Of a stretch of 64,000 bases of DNA, positions 55,955 to 64,000 are shown one piece after another. The first letter of the stretch is position 1; every line of letters starts with the position of its first letter. Location: positions 62,001 to 126,000 of the forward strand of contig NZ_JAATJS010000003.1 in the NCBI RefSeq assembly GCF_011777495.1. The letters are read 5' to 3'. A program made the translations under genes and the position numbers. The DNA is from Microvirga terricola. GTDB taxonomy: Bacteria > Pseudomonadota > Alphaproteobacteria > Rhizobiales > Beijerinckiaceae. The notes beneath the pieces are model-generated. The model did not search any database. It was not told the DNA's origin and worked only from the letters and a program-made list of their open reading frames with translations.

Positions 55955-56041
55955 TTAAGCCGTGAGGCGACAGCACCCGCAGGCAGGCCCGAAAGTGGGA
56001 CCCGGTGCGGTCATCGGCATCTGCGAGATAAGGCGCGTCAT
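55955..56041 (-). CDS. Candidate 28-residue Cys-rich ORF between SAM-II and metQ
   Basis: The frame starts MTRLISQMPMTAPGP and ends ACGCCRLTA, with three Cys in the last nine residues. AGGATC lies about 9 bases before the ATG; an internal ATG at 56020 is possible. It starts 39 bases after the riboswitch and stops 77 bases before metQ. Short upstream ORFs ending in clustered cysteines regulate sulfur genes in other bacteria by ribosome stalling. It is too short for a statistical argument, so this is a candidate only. Confidence 0.35.
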   Translation of the reverse strand: MTRLISQMPMTAPGPTFGPACGCCRLTA

Positions 56042-56079
56042 GGCACATCGATCCTGTGAACCACGAGGCGAAAGTACGC

Positions 56080-56139
56080 TCCGTGGCGCTTTAGCGTTTG
56101 ATGACGCGGGGCAAGCTGCTCGTCTCAAATCACCGCGGC
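56080..56139 (-). promoter_or_regulatory. SAM-II riboswitch upstream of metQ
   Basis: On the minus strand the RNA reads CGGTGATTTGA, a spacer, then GCTTGCCCCGCGT, and AACGCTAAAGCGCC, the three conserved blocks of the SAM-II (metA) aptamer and its pseudoknot. It ends about 200 bases upstream of metQ. SAM-II normally blocks translation of the next start codon when SAM is abundant; here the next start codon would be the short ORF at 56041. It follows a TTGACA promoter. Confidence 0.8.
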
Positions 56140-56172
56140 TTCCAGGCGGCGGGGCCGTCCGGAAGCAAGGGC

Positions 56173-56201
56173 ACTTTCGCACCGGAGGGATGTGCTGTCA
56201 A
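56173..56201 (-). promoter_or_regulatory. Promoter of the SAM-II/metQ transcript
   Basis: On the minus strand TTGACA (56196-56201) is a perfect -35, with GAAAGT 17 bases on as a poor -10. It lies about 35 bases upstream of the SAM-II aptamer and just downstream of an 18-base palindrome. A second factor may be needed for activity. Confidence 0.4.
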
Positions 56202-56207
56202 TCAAAA

Positions 56208-56225
56208 CGTTCTTTTAAAAGAACG
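56208..56225. promoter_or_regulatory. 18-base perfect palindrome upstream of metQ promoter
   Basis: CGTTCTTTTAAAAGAACG is fully symmetric and lies 6 bases upstream of the TTGACA -35 of the metQ transcript, in a good position for an activator or repressor. A second dyad, CCGAAAATTCGG, is near 56253. I do not recognise the site; it does not fit the LexA direct repeat. Confidence 0.5.
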
Positions 56226-56385
56226 ATCGAAGAGAGAAGGAAGGCGCTCTGAGCCGAAAATTCGGAGAAAATGGCTCTCGCCTTGGCTGCTGGCAGGCTG
56301 TCAGGCGTAAAAGTCCCCCGACTTGGCCGAGAATCGACTCGCAGCCAGAATCGAGCGTTTGTCCGAGAGAACGATTGGAAAAGAG

Positions 56386-57405
56386 TTAGTGCGCCCGCGC
56401 GATGCAGAAATCGACCGTTTCCAGAAGCGCCTGCTTCATCGGACCGTTCGGGAAAAGCTCCAGGGCGTCTCGCGCCATGGCGCCGTAGTGGCGGGCGCGT
56501 TCGATGGTGTCTTCCAGCGCGCGGTGGCGGCGCATGATGGCGACGGCCTGATCGAGGTCGCCGTCCTCGATCTCGCCGCGTTCGAGAACCCGCTTCCAGA
56601 ACGCGCGCTCCTCATCCGAGCCGCGACGGAAGGAGAGGACCACGGGCAACGTGATCTTGCCCTCGCGAAAATCGTCGCCGACATTCTTGCCGAGTGTCGC
56701 GGCCTTGCCGCCGTAATCGAGCGCGTCGTCGACGAGCTGGAAGGCGATGCCGAGATTCATGCCGTAGGAGCGGCAGGCGGTCTGCTCGGCCTTAGGACGC
56801 TCGGCGATGACCGGGCCGACTTCGCAGGCGGCGGCGAAAAGTTCGGCCGTCTTGCCGCGGATGACGGCGAGGTACTCGTCTTCCGTTGTCTCGGTGTTCT
56901 TGGCGGCGGCGAGCTGCATCACCTCGCCCTCCGCGATCACGGTGGCGGCGGCGGAGAGAATGTCGAGGGCGCGCAGCGAGCCCACTTCCACCATCATGCG
57001 GAAGGCCTGGCCGAGCAGAAAGTCGCCCACCAGCACGCTCGCCTCGTTGCCCCACTTGATGCGGGCGGCGATCTTGCCCCGGCGCATGTCGCTCTCATCC
57101 ACCACGTCGTCGTGGAGGAGGGTGGCGGTGTGCATGAACTCGACGCTGGCCGCGAGCTTCACATGGCCGTCGCCGCGATAGCCGGACAGGCCTGCGGTTG
57201 CCAGCGTCAGCATGGGGCGCAGGCGCTTGCCGCCGGACGAGATGAGGTGGTTCGCCACCTCCGGGATCATGGTGACATCGGAGCCGGTGCGCGACAGGAT
57301 CATCGCATTGACCCGCTCCATGTCCGAGGTCACAAGGGAGACGAGCCTCTCGATGCTCGCATTCTTCTCGGGATGCTTCTCTTCGAAAGGAACGACGACG
57401 CCCAC
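56386..57405 (-). CDS. Polyprenyl diphosphate synthase (octaprenyl/solanesyl type)
   Basis: The product has 339 residues, a trans-isoprenyl diphosphate synthase. The first Asp-rich motif is in LLHDDVVDESDMRRG and the second in FQLVDDALDYGG, with GGKRLRPML as the substrate-binding segment. Length and the FMHTATLL lead-in point to a long-chain (C40-C50) enzyme that makes the ubiquinone side chain; the exact chain length is not visible. It works downstream of IspH and IspE in this same window. It is divergent from the DUF2007 gene and runs in tandem to metQ. Confidence 0.93.
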   Translation of the reverse strand: MGVVVPFEEKHPEKNASIERLVSLVTSDMERVNAMILSRTGSDVTMIPEVANHLISSGGKRLRPMLTLATAGLSGYRGDGHVKLAASVEFMHTATLLHDDVVDESDMRRGKIAARIKWGNEASVLVGDFLLGQAFRMMVEVGSLRALDILSAAATVIAEGEVMQLAAAKNTETTEDEYLAVIRGKTAELFAAACEVGPVIAERPKAEQTACRSYGMNLGIAFQLVDDALDYGGKAATLGKNVGDDFREGKITLPVVLSFRRGSDEERAFWKRVLERGEIEDGDLDQAVAIMRRHRALEDTIERARHYGAMARDALELFPNGPMKQALLETVDFCIARAH

Positions 57406-57516
57406 GCCTCAAACCCGGGTTGCCGGCCAGCGATGGCCGGTGGAAACAGAAGTGCACCGTGGCATGATGCCTTCCATGCTGCAATGCAATGATTGCCGGA
57501 AAGGAACCAGGCTCAG

Positions 57517-57738
57517 ATGGTCGAAATCGTCCGCACCAACGATCTCGTTCTGATCGGTTTCCTACAATCCTTATTGGAGAACGCCAATATCCCTGTTTTC
57601 GTGGCGGACGCCCATATCAGCGCGCTGGAAGGGATGATCGGCGCTTTTCCTCGCCGAATCCTGGTGCCGGACGAGCACGCCGCCCAGGCTCGCCGCCTGA
57701 TCCGGGAGGCCGGCCACGGGGCCGAGTTGAGGCCATGA
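57517..57738 (+). CDS. DUF2007-domain small protein
   Basis: The product has 73 residues. It matches DUF2007: VEIVRTNDLVLIGFLQSLLENANIPVFV, then a hydrophobic patch and PRRILVPDEHAAQARRLIRE. It is a small alpha-beta protein proposed to have a signalling role; the function is unknown. The ATG at 57517 is preceded by AAGGAA. It overlaps the methyltransferase gene by 4 bases (ATGA), which suggests that the two work together. The same pair is often found beside a polyprenyl synthase in this bacterial group. Confidence 0.85.
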   Translation: MVEIVRTNDLVLIGFLQSLLENANIPVFVADAHISALEGMIGAFPRRILVPDEHAAQARRLIREAGHGAELRP

Positions 57739-58472
57739 TCGAGACGACGGACGATTCGCTCCTCGGGGGCCGGGTTCGGCTGCTCCAGCCGGCCAAGGGG
57801 CACCGGGCGGGAACGGATGCGGTGCTTCTGGCTGCCGCCGCCCCGGTCAAACCCGGCGACGTGGTGGCCGATATCGGCGCGGCGACCGGCGCGGTCGGGT
57901 TGATGGTGGCGGCTCGCGAAAAGGCCGCAAAACTCATCTTCGTGGAGCGCGATCCCGATCTTGCGGACCTTTGCCGTCGGAACGCCGTGGCTAATGGCGT
58001 GCAGGCCCATGTGGCGCAGGTCGATCTTTTGGATCGCGCCTCCTGGCCGGAGGTGGGGCTTTTGCGAGAAAGCGCCGACCTTGTTTTGACCAATCCGCCC
58101 TTTCTGGAGGAGGGGAGGGCCAGGCTCTCGCCCGATGCGCGCCGCGCCGCCGCCCATGCCCTGCCCGATGGCGGGCTCGAGGCCTGGATCAAGGCCTGCG
58201 TGTCGCTGCTGAAACCGAAAGGTCGTCTCGTGGTCATCCACCGCGCCGACCGCACGGCGGATTGCCTGTCGGCCCTTGGCCGGGGCCTCGGCGGCGTCGA
58301 ACTGCGCTTCGTTCATCCAAGCGCGGACCAGCCTGCGATCCGGGTGCTTGTCTCGGCCACCAAGGGCAGCCGCGCGCCCTTGAGCGTCCTGCCGCCCGTG
58401 ATCCTCAATGCGGAGGGCGGCTTCACGCCTCAGGCGGAGGCGCTGCACCGGGGTGACGCTCTCCTCACATGA
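57735..58472 (+). CDS. TrmN6-like tRNA (adenine-N6) methyltransferase
   Basis: The product has 245 residues with a Rossmann methyltransferase fold. The SAM site is VADIGAATGAVGLMVAAR, and the N6-adenine catalytic motif is LVLTNPPFLEEG (about 115-126). The N-terminal DDSLLGGRVRLLQPAKGHRAG, followed by TDAVLLAAAAP, matches the tRNA1(Val) adenine-37 group (TrmN6/YfiC). Methylation of another RNA or protein is possible. It begins in the DUF2007 stop codon and is followed by a bidirectional terminator. Confidence 0.88.
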   Translation: MIETTDDSLLGGRVRLLQPAKGHRAGTDAVLLAAAAPVKPGDVVADIGAATGAVGLMVAAREKAAKLIFVERDPDLADLCRRNAVANGVQAHVAQVDLLDRASWPEVGLLRESADLVLTNPPFLEEGRARLSPDARRAAAHALPDGGLEAWIKACVSLLKPKGRLVVIHRADRTADCLSALGRGLGGVELRFVHPSADQPAIRVLVSATKGSRAPLSVLPPVILNAEGGFTPQAEALHRGDALLT

Positions 58473-58474
58473 AA

Positions 58475-58496
58475 ACGGGCGCTCTGGAGCGCCCGT
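58475..58496. terminator. Bidirectional terminator
   Basis: ACGGGCGCT and AGCGCCCGT pair around CTGG between the convergent methyltransferase and His-rich genes. It has an A-run on its left (GAAAA) and a T-poor right side, so it is better for minus-strand termination. Confidence 0.65.
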
Positions 58497-58509
58497 ATCC
58501 CTTCCTATC

Positions 58510-58779
58510 TTAACGGCAGACCCGAATGGGCCGATCGACCCACACGAAGCCGTTCCAGTAACGCTGCATCCGAGTCCAGCAACGCGGGTAACCGTGAACC
58601 GGGCGGTAGTAGCGATAGGGCCGATAACCGGGTCGCTCATAGACGACGTGCGGGCGGTGATGGCGATGCCCGTAGGCATGACCACGACCATGACCGTGAT
58701 CGGCCGCAGCAGGCTGCGCGGCAAGTGTGCCGAGACCGAGGGCGGCGAAACCAAGCAGGCCAAAAAGCAATTTACGCAT
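58510..58779 (-). CDS. Small secreted His/Tyr/Arg-rich protein
   Basis: The product has 89 residues with a signal peptide (MRKLLFGLLGFAALGLGTLA then AQPAAA). The mature part starts DHGHGRGHAYGHRHHRPH, with seven His in 18 residues, then Tyr/Arg/Pro repeats (RPGYRPYRYYRPVHGYP) and a C-terminal Trp/Cys part (CWTRMQRYWNGFVWVDRPIRVC). The His-rich block could bind Ni, Cu or Zn. Similar small proteins are common in Hyphomicrobiales but no function is known. No metal transporter is adjacent. Confidence 0.72.
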   Translation of the reverse strand: MRKLLFGLLGFAALGLGTLAAQPAAADHGHGRGHAYGHRHHRPHVVYERPGYRPYRYYRPVHGYPRCWTRMQRYWNGFVWVDRPIRVCR

Positions 58780-58933
58780 ATCAAAATCTCCTCAAATGCA
58801 AGCCGGCGGGCCGAAATCGCCCCGCGGGCGCGACCGGTATTCCAGGCGGGACTTTAGACAAGCTTAACTGAACGGAACCCGACGCTTTCCCTAAAGGCAC
58901 GTTCATCTTGGGAAGCCCCGCTGCCTGCACTAC

Positions 58934-59824
58934 ATGAAGGCCATGCCTCCCGTGACCCTTTCCGCGATGCTGCCGGAGCGCGTGCAGTTTATCCTTCCCT
59001 CCCGTTTCCGGGCGCGTCATCCGCTGGTGCCGGTCGTGCGACTGGCAGGGCCCATCGGTTCGATTCTCCCCTTTCGGACGGGGCTTGCGATTTCGACCGT
59101 CGCGCCGATGCTGGAGCGGGCTTTTGATGTCGAGGGAGCGCGGGCGGTGGCCATCGTGGTCAATTCGCCCGGCGGTTCTGCGGCGCAGTCGCACCTAATC
59201 TTCAAGCGCATCCGCGACCATGCCGAGGAAAAGAAGCTGCCGGTCTTCGCCTTCGTCGAGGATGCGGCAGCCTCCGGCGGCTACATGATCGCCTGCGCGG
59301 CGGACGAGATTTTTGCCGATCCCGCCTCGATCGTCGGCTCCATCGGAGTTTTGTCGGCGAGTTTCGGATTGGACAAATTCATCGAGCGTTTCGGCATCGA
59401 GCGACGTGTCCACACCGCCGGCGCTCGAAAAGCGATGCTCGACCCGTTCAGGCCGGAAAATCCCGCCGATGTGGAACACCTGCAGGGTCTGCAGCGCCGG
59501 ATCCACGAGGTTTTCGTCGATCTCGTCAAAGCACGGCGCGGCGGGAAGTTGAAGGACGAGAACGGGTATCTCTTCTCCGGCGCGTTCTGGGTTGGCACGG
59601 AGGCGGCGGAGCTTGGGCTCGTCGACGGTCTGGGCGATATACGGTCCATTATGCGCCAGCGCTTCGGCGAAAAAGTTCAGCTCCGCCTTGTCGAGCCGCC
59701 GCGCCCCGCCTTGCTCGGCCGCTTCTTCGGCCGCCGCTCTTTCAGCCAGGGCGGCCTGATCGACCCGGCCGAGGCGCTGGGGGCCTTGGAGGAACGCGCT
59801 GCGTGGTCGCGCCTGGGGCTGTGA
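58934..59824 (+). CDS. S49-family (SppA-like) serine peptidase
   Basis: The product has 296 residues. It is a ClpP-fold signal peptide peptidase A-type enzyme: [18 protein letters not shown], then the nucleophile Ser in [40 protein letters not shown] and the segment with the presumed catalytic Lys around [13 protein letters not shown]. There is no clear membrane anchor at the N-terminus, so it may be cytoplasmic, unlike classic SppA. It precedes glyQ by 77 bases in the same direction. Confidence 0.9.
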   Translation: MKAMPPVTLSAMLPERVQFILPSRFRARHPLVPVVRLAGPIGSILPFRTGLAISTVAPMLERAFDVEGARAVAIVVNSPGGSAAQSHLIFKRIRDHAEEKKLPVFAFVEDAAASGGYMIACAADEIFADPASIVGSIGVLSASFGLDKFIERFGIERRVHTAGARKAMLDPFRPENPADVEHLQGLQRRIHEVFVDLVKARRGGKLKDENGYLFSGAFWVGTEAAELGLVDGLGDIRSIMRQRFGEKVQLRLVEPPRPALLGRFFGRRSFSQGGLIDPAEALGALEERAAWSRLGL

Positions 59825-59901
59825 GACCGCCTCCCGCGCTTGACTTGAGCCGCCCCGCATCCCAAGGGTTCGACCTGACATTTCAACACCCGGACGCCGC
59901 T

Positions 59902-60831
59902 ATGACGAGCCAACCCGCGCACATGAATCCCGCGCGCTCCTTCCAGGGCCTGATCCTCACGCTCCAGCGCTATTGGGCGGAGCAGGGCTGCGTCATTCTT
60001 CAGCCCTATGACATGGAAGTCGGCGCGGGGACGTCTCATCCGGCGACGGCTCTGCGGGCGCTCGGCCCCAAGCCCTGGCGCGCGGCCTATGTGCAGCCCT
60101 CCCGCCGCCCGAAGGACGGGCGCTATGGCGAGAACCCCAACCGGCTCCAGCACTATTACCAGTTCCAGGTCATCCTGAAGCCGAACCCGCCGAACTTGCA
60201 GGAACTCTACATCAAGTCGCTGGAAGCCATCGGCATCGACACGGGCGTGCACGACATCCGCTTCGTCGAGGACGACTGGGAGAACCCGACCCTCGGTGCA
60301 TGGGGGCTTGGCTGGGAATGCTGGTGCGACGGCATGGAGGTGTCGCAATTCACCTACTTCCAGCAGGTCGCGGGCATCGAATGCGTGCCGGTTGCGGGCG
60401 AGTTAACCTACGGTTTGGAACGTCTCGCCATGTATCTGCAGGGCGTGGAGTCGATTTACGATCTCAACTTCAACGGCCTCGAAGGCGACCAGAAGGTCAC
60501 CTACCGCGATGTCTTCCTGCAAGCCGAGCAGGAATATTCGCGCCACAACTTCGAGCACTCGGACACGGAGATGCTCTTTCGCCTGTTCCGCGATGCTGAA
60601 GCCGCGAGCAAGAAGTATCTCGAAGCGGGCGATGCGGGAGAGCGCCACCTCATGGTGCTCCCCGCCTACGACCAGGCTCTCAAGGCGGGCCATGTGTTCA
60701 ACCTGCTCGACGCGCGCGGCGTGATCTCCGTCACCGAGCGCCAGAGCTACATCCTGCGCGTCCGTGAGCTGGTGAAAGCCGTGGGCGCGGCATGGCTGAA
60801 GACGGAAGGGGGAGGGGCCGCCGCGGCTTAA
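59902..60831 (+). CDS. glyQ: Glycyl-tRNA synthetase alpha chain
   Basis: The product has 309 residues. It forms the alpha2beta2 class II synthetase with GlyS. Key segments are [59 protein letters not shown] and [20 protein letters not shown]. The ATG at 59902 ([13 protein letters not shown]) is chosen over a longer frame that overlaps the S49 gene; an internal ATG at 59923 is possible. The glyS gene follows by 48 bases. Confidence 0.97.
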   Translation: MTSQPAHMNPARSFQGLILTLQRYWAEQGCVILQPYDMEVGAGTSHPATALRALGPKPWRAAYVQPSRRPKDGRYGENPNRLQHYYQFQVILKPNPPNLQELYIKSLEAIGIDTGVHDIRFVEDDWENPTLGAWGLGWECWCDGMEVSQFTYFQQVAGIECVPVAGELTYGLERLAMYLQGVESIYDLNFNGLEGDQKVTYRDVFLQAEQEYSRHNFEHSDTEMLFRLFRDAEAASKKYLEAGDAGERHLMVLPAYDQALKAGHVFNLLDARGVISVTERQSYILRVRELVKAVGAAWLKTEGGGAAAA

Positions 60832-60879
60832 GCCGCAGGTCAATCGCGTCCTCCCTCAATTCACGAACAGAACATTCCA

Positions 60880-62994
60880 ATGCCCGATCTTCTCCTCGAA
60901 CTTTTCTCCGAAGAAATCCCCGCCCGCATGCAGCGCCGTGCGGCGGAGGATTTGAGGAAGCTTGTCACTGACGCTCTCGTCGAGCGCGGTTTCGTCTATG
61001 AGGGCGCGAAGGCCTTCTCGACGCCGCGCAGGTTAGCACTCAACATCGTTGGCCTGCCCGTGAAGGGACAGGACGTGCGCGAGGAGCGCAAAGGTCCGCG
61101 TGTCGGCGCGCCCGATGCTGCCGTGCAGGGCTTCTTGAAGAGCGCCGGTTTGACGAGCCTCGACGAGGCGAAAATCGAAAGCGATCCGAAGAAGGGCGAG
61201 TTTTACGTCGCCATCATCGAACGGCCCGGTCTTCCCACGCAGGACGTGCTGGCCGAAATCCTGCCGCAAATCATCAAGACTTTCCCCTGGCCGAAATCCA
61301 TGCGCTGGGGTGCGGCTTCCACGCAACCGGGATCGCTGCGCTGGGTGCGTCCGCTTCACTCCATCGTCTGCACCTTCGGGCCTGAGACGGAAGAGCCGGA
61401 GGTCGTACGCTTCGAGGTCGACGGCATCGCTTCCGGCGACATCACCTATGGCCATCGCTTCATGGCGCCCGATGCGATCCGCGTGAAGCGCTTCGACGAT
61501 TACGTGGCGGCGCTGGAGCGTGCGAAGGTCGTGCTCGATGCTGACCGCCGCAAGGACATCATTTTGCACGATGCGAAGGACCTGGCCTTCGCGCAGGGGC
61601 TTCAGCTCGTCGAGGATGAGGGCCTGCTTGAAGAAGTCGCGGGCCTCGTCGAATGGCCGGTCGTGCTGATGGGCTCGTTCGACGAGAGCTTCTTGGAAAT
61701 CCCGCCGGAGGTGATCCGCACCACGATCCGTGCGAACCAGAAGTGCTTCGTGCTGTTCGATGCACGCACCGACAAGCTCGCCAACAAGTTCCTGCTCACC
61801 GCAAACCTGATCGCGAAGGATGGTGGCAAGACAATTGTCGCCGGCAACGAGCGCGTGGTGCACGCGCGTCTCTCCGACGCCAAGTTCTTCTGGGAAACGG
61901 ACCAGAAGACGAAGCTGGAAGACCGCCTCGAAAAATTGAAGCAGATCGTCTTCCACGAAAAGCTCGGCACGCAGTTCGAGCGCGTGGAGCGCATCGCGGC
62001 GCTCGCCAAGGAACTCGCCCCCATCGTCGGTGCCGATCCCGCTTTGGCTGCACGCGCCGCGCGTCTCGCGAAGGCCGATCTTGTGACCGAAATGGTCGGC
62101 GAGTTTCCGGAATTGCAGGGCCTGATGGGGCGCTACTACGCCGCCATCGAAGGCGAGAACCCATCCGTCGCTCTCGCAGTGGAAGAACACTACAAGCCGC
62201 TCGGCCCCTCCGACCGCGTGCCGACCGATCCGGTGTCGGTTGCGGTGGCACTGGCGGATAAGATCGACACGCTAATGGGCTTCTGGCTCATTGATGAGAA
62301 GCCGACGGGGTCGAAAGATCCTTACGCGCTGCGCCGCGCGGCGTTGGGTGTGATTAGGCTGACCTTGCAAAACGAGTTCCGGCTTTCCTTTGCCACCGCT
62401 GCCCTCAGGGCGATCGCTGCGTTGAAGGCGGACGGCAGGACTGAAAGCGTCGTGATTGGGGCAGACCTCCTCTCCTTCCTCGTCGACCGCCTCAAGGTCT
62501 ATCTCCGCGAGCAAGGCGCACGGCACGATCTCATCGACGCCGTGCTCTCGCTCGACGGCGAGGACGACCTGCTCATGCTCGTCCGCCGCGTCGAGGCCCT
62601 CGGGCGCTTCCTCGATACGGAAGACGGCGCAAACCTTCTGGCGGGGTATCGCCGCGCGACAAACATCCTGCGCATCGAGGAGAAGAAGGACGGCCGGGCT
62701 TATGATGGCGAGCCGAATCGCGTGCTGATCCACGAGCGCGGACTCCCTGAGGAGAGGGTGCTTTTCGAGGTTCTGGAGGCGGCCACCCGCCATGCTCGCG
62801 AACATGTGAGCAAGGAGGATTTCGAGGGCGCGATGAAGGCGCTGGCCGAGCTTCGCCCCGCCGTCGACGCCTTTTTCGACAAGGTGACGGTCAATGCCGA
62901 GGATTCCGCCCTGCGCGAAAACCGTTTGACGCTCCTCAACGCCATTCGCGAAACGACGCGCAGCGTTGCAGATTTCTCAAGGATCGAGGGCTGA
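60880..62994 (+). CDS. glyS: Glycyl-tRNA synthetase beta chain
   Basis: The product has 704 residues. It carries tRNA recognition and the HD-like and anticodon-binding domains. Family segments are [81 protein letters not shown] and [15 protein letters not shown]. It is translated with GlyQ from the same operon. Together with the glycine riboswitch operon at 26.4-31.6 kb, it means two glycine-handling systems lie in this window. Confidence 0.97.
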   Translation: MPDLLLELFSEEIPARMQRRAAEDLRKLVTDALVERGFVYEGAKAFSTPRRLALNIVGLPVKGQDVREERKGPRVGAPDAAVQGFLKSAGLTSLDEAKIESDPKKGEFYVAIIERPGLPTQDVLAEILPQIIKTFPWPKSMRWGAASTQPGSLRWVRPLHSIVCTFGPETEEPEVVRFEVDGIASGDITYGHRFMAPDAIRVKRFDDYVAALERAKVVLDADRRKDIILHDAKDLAFAQGLQLVEDEGLLEEVAGLVEWPVVLMGSFDESFLEIPPEVIRTTIRANQKCFVLFDARTDKLANKFLLTANLIAKDGGKTIVAGNERVVHARLSDAKFFWETDQKTKLEDRLEKLKQIVFHEKLGTQFERVERIAALAKELAPIVGADPALAARAARLAKADLVTEMVGEFPELQGLMGRYYAAIEGENPSVALAVEEHYKPLGPSDRVPTDPVSVAVALADKIDTLMGFWLIDEKPTGSKDPYALRRAALGVIRLTLQNEFRLSFATAALRAIAALKADGRTESVVIGADLLSFLVDRLKVYLREQGARHDLIDAVLSLDGEDDLLMLVRRVEALGRFLDTEDGANLLAGYRRATNILRIEEKKDGRAYDGEPNRVLIHERGLPEERVLFEVLEAATRHAREHVSKEDFEGAMKALAELRPAVDAFFDKVTVNAEDSALRENRLTLLNAIRETTRSVADFSRIEG

Positions 62995-63089
62995 CAATAA
63001 ATTCCGGTCTGGCTGTTGCGCGAAGGACACAGCCAGACCGCGCGCTTCGCGTTAGGCAGGCGGCAACACCGTTTCTCCCCAGGACTGCC

Positions 63090-63743
63090 ATGATGCTCCG
63101 CCGACTTCTGCTTGCTGCTCTTTTGGGCGCGCCGCTTGCTGCCTGCCAGACCGCACTGCAAGATCCCCAGCCGTTCGAGGTCGCCGCGACCGACGATTCC
63201 GGCTGGTATATCGGCTCGATCCCCGACAAGCCCTTCGACGTGCCGGTGGTCGACCGCCGCAAGATGGATGCGAAATACGAGCGCCAGGTCGTCGAGTACA
63301 AGGGCGGCGAGAAGCCGGGCTCTATCGTCGTCGATATCGACGAGCGCATGCTTTATCTCGTGCAGTCGGAAGGCAAGGCCGTGCGCTACGGCGTCGGCGT
63401 CGGCAAGCAGGGCTTCTCCTGGAAGGGCATCGCCTCGGTCGGCCGCAAGGGCGTGTGGCCCGCATGGTCGCCCACCAAGACCATGGTCGGCATCAAGCCG
63501 GATCTGCCGCGCCACCTGGAGGCCGGCCTCGAGAACCCGCTCGGTGCGCGCGCTCTCTATCTGCACCAGAACGGCGCGGACATTCTCTTCCGCATCCACG
63601 GCACCAACGAGCCCTGGAGCATCGGCGAGCAGGTGTCCTCCGGCTGCGTGCGCATGCTCAACGAGGACATCGTGGACCTCTACGAGCGCGTTCCCGTCGG
63701 CACCACCGTCTATGTGAAGCGCAACGGGCGCTATCGGGTGTAA
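63090..63743 (+). CDS. L,D-transpeptidase (YkuD family) lipoprotein
   Basis: The product has 217 residues. A lipoprotein signal ends in LAAC, with Cys19 as the acylated residue. The YkuD catalytic domain begins near residue 75 (PGSIVVDIDERMLYLVQ), and the active site is HGTNEPWSIGEQVSSGCVRM, with catalytic His and Cys in the HX14-17-S-x-G-C-R-M arrangement. L,D-transpeptidases make 3-3 crosslinks or attach proteins to peptidoglycan. It comes 95 bases after glyS and likely has its own promoter. Confidence 0.92.
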   Translation: MMLRRLLLAALLGAPLAACQTALQDPQPFEVAATDDSGWYIGSIPDKPFDVPVVDRRKMDAKYERQVVEYKGGEKPGSIVVDIDERMLYLVQSEGKAVRYGVGVGKQGFSWKGIASVGRKGVWPAWSPTKTMVGIKPDLPRHLEAGLENPLGARALYLHQNGADILFRIHGTNEPWSIGEQVSSGCVRMLNEDIVDLYERVPVGTTVYVKRNGRYRV

Positions 63744-63786
63744 GAACCCGGCACTTGCATTCGTCGCCGAGCACGAGGAGTGAGGA

Positions 63787-64000
63787 ATGCTTGCCGCGAC
63801 GATCAAGGCCCTGGCCGCAATCATCATCTATGCCGCGGTGAGCGGCTTTGCGGCCTGGAACGGGGCTGAAATCCTCGGTCGACTCGGTCTTTTCGGCTCC
63901 GGCCATGAGAGCGGAAAGGAACTCGGCATCATTTTTGTCGGGTTCCCGGCACTCTGGTTCGTTTTATTCATGCTCCTCTTCGCTGTCCGGGGCTGGCCAT
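63787..64000 (+). CDS. Membrane protein, C-terminus cut by window end
   Basis: This frame starts MLAATIKALAAIIIYAAVSG with GAGGAGTGAGG just upstream and is open to the window edge (71 residues). It shows two hydrophobic segments, at about 5-22 and 50-67, separated by a polar loop with SGHESGKE. I do not recognise a family. It lies 43 bases after the L,D-transpeptidase gene and may be co-transcribed. Confidence 0.6.
   Translation, partial: MLAATIKALAAIIIYAAVSGFAAWNGAEILGRLGLFGSGHESGKELGIIFVGFPALWFVLFMLLFAVRGWP

Noticed and set aside
56323-57492. 389-codon open frame on the plus strand
   Set aside because: It is antisense to the polyprenyl synthase, which has both Asp-rich motifs.
61033-62190. 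385-codon open frame on the minus strand
   Set aside because: It is antisense to glyS, whose motifs are clear.

Overview
The window is a GC-rich chromosomal segment of an alphaproteobacterium, most likely of the order Hyphomicrobiales (Rhizobiales). The order-level call rests on several features. A CcrM-type adenine methyltransferase is present. The F0 ATP synthase genes (atpI-B-E-b'-b) are split from F1. The cytochrome aa3 locus has the layout coxB-coxA-ctaB-(small)-ctaG-coxC-DUF983-surf1. A SAM-II riboswitch, an IalB-family protein, a DUF1127 protein and a GAAC-N7-GAAC type LexA box also fit. A placement near Methylobacteriaceae/Beijerinckiaceae is only a guess from gene order. I saw no rRNA, tRNA, CRISPR array, prophage or insertion sequence.

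Layout. 1-5.4 kb: LysR regulator (cut by the window edge), DUF1127 protein, DUF937 protein, MATE and KefB-like transporters. 5.4-10 kb: ispH-thrB-rnhA, peroxiredoxin, DsbD-N-like protein, YqgE. 10-16.6 kb: GGDEF/EAL protein, then GNAT-thrC-M16 peptidase on the minus strand behind a candidate leaderless leader peptide. 16.6-23.5 kb: cytochrome c oxidase and its assembly factors. 23.7-26.3 kb: IalB-like protein, lipoprotein, CorC-like protein. 26.4-31.7 kb: glycine cleavage operon under a tandem glycine riboswitch, with an OsmC-family gene inserted in it. 31.7-35.1 kb: HAD phosphatase and F0 ATP synthase. 35.4-41.3 kb: smc-dsbA-dciA and divergent mutY. 41.3-46.4 kb: LysR, ccrM, rnhB, a SplB-like radical SAM gene and a glycosyltransferase-like gene. 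46.4-50.3 kb: a broken FAD monooxygenase, moaB, a zinc metallopeptidase and a uracil-DNA glycosylase. 50.5-58.5 kb: ETF-QO, TPR protein, ispE, metQ behind a SAM-II riboswitch, polyprenyl synthase, DUF2007, TrmN6-like. 58.5-64 kb: His-rich secreted protein, S49 peptidase, glyQ-glyS, L,D-transpeptidase and a membrane protein cut by the window end.

Most of this is housekeeping: respiration, isoprenoid and threonine synthesis, one-carbon metabolism, DNA maintenance and glycyl-tRNA synthesis. The most promising lead for something undescribed is the SplB-like (COG1533-type) radical SAM gene at 44575-45759. A perfect alphaproteobacterial LexA box fills the spacer of a good -35/-10 pair in front of it, and its protein ends in QLSLF, the consensus beta-clamp-binding motif. 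Together these suggest an SOS-induced, clamp-recruited repair factor. Other leads are the candidate leaderless leader peptide in front of GNAT-thrC, a short Cys-rich ORF between the SAM-II riboswitch and metQ, a uracil-DNA glycosylase lacking two of the four family-4 Fe-S cysteines, and an amber codon interrupting the FAD monooxygenase.

All assignments come from reading motifs and context by eye; no database search was run. Start codons were adjusted where a ribosome binding site or family N-terminus argued for it.
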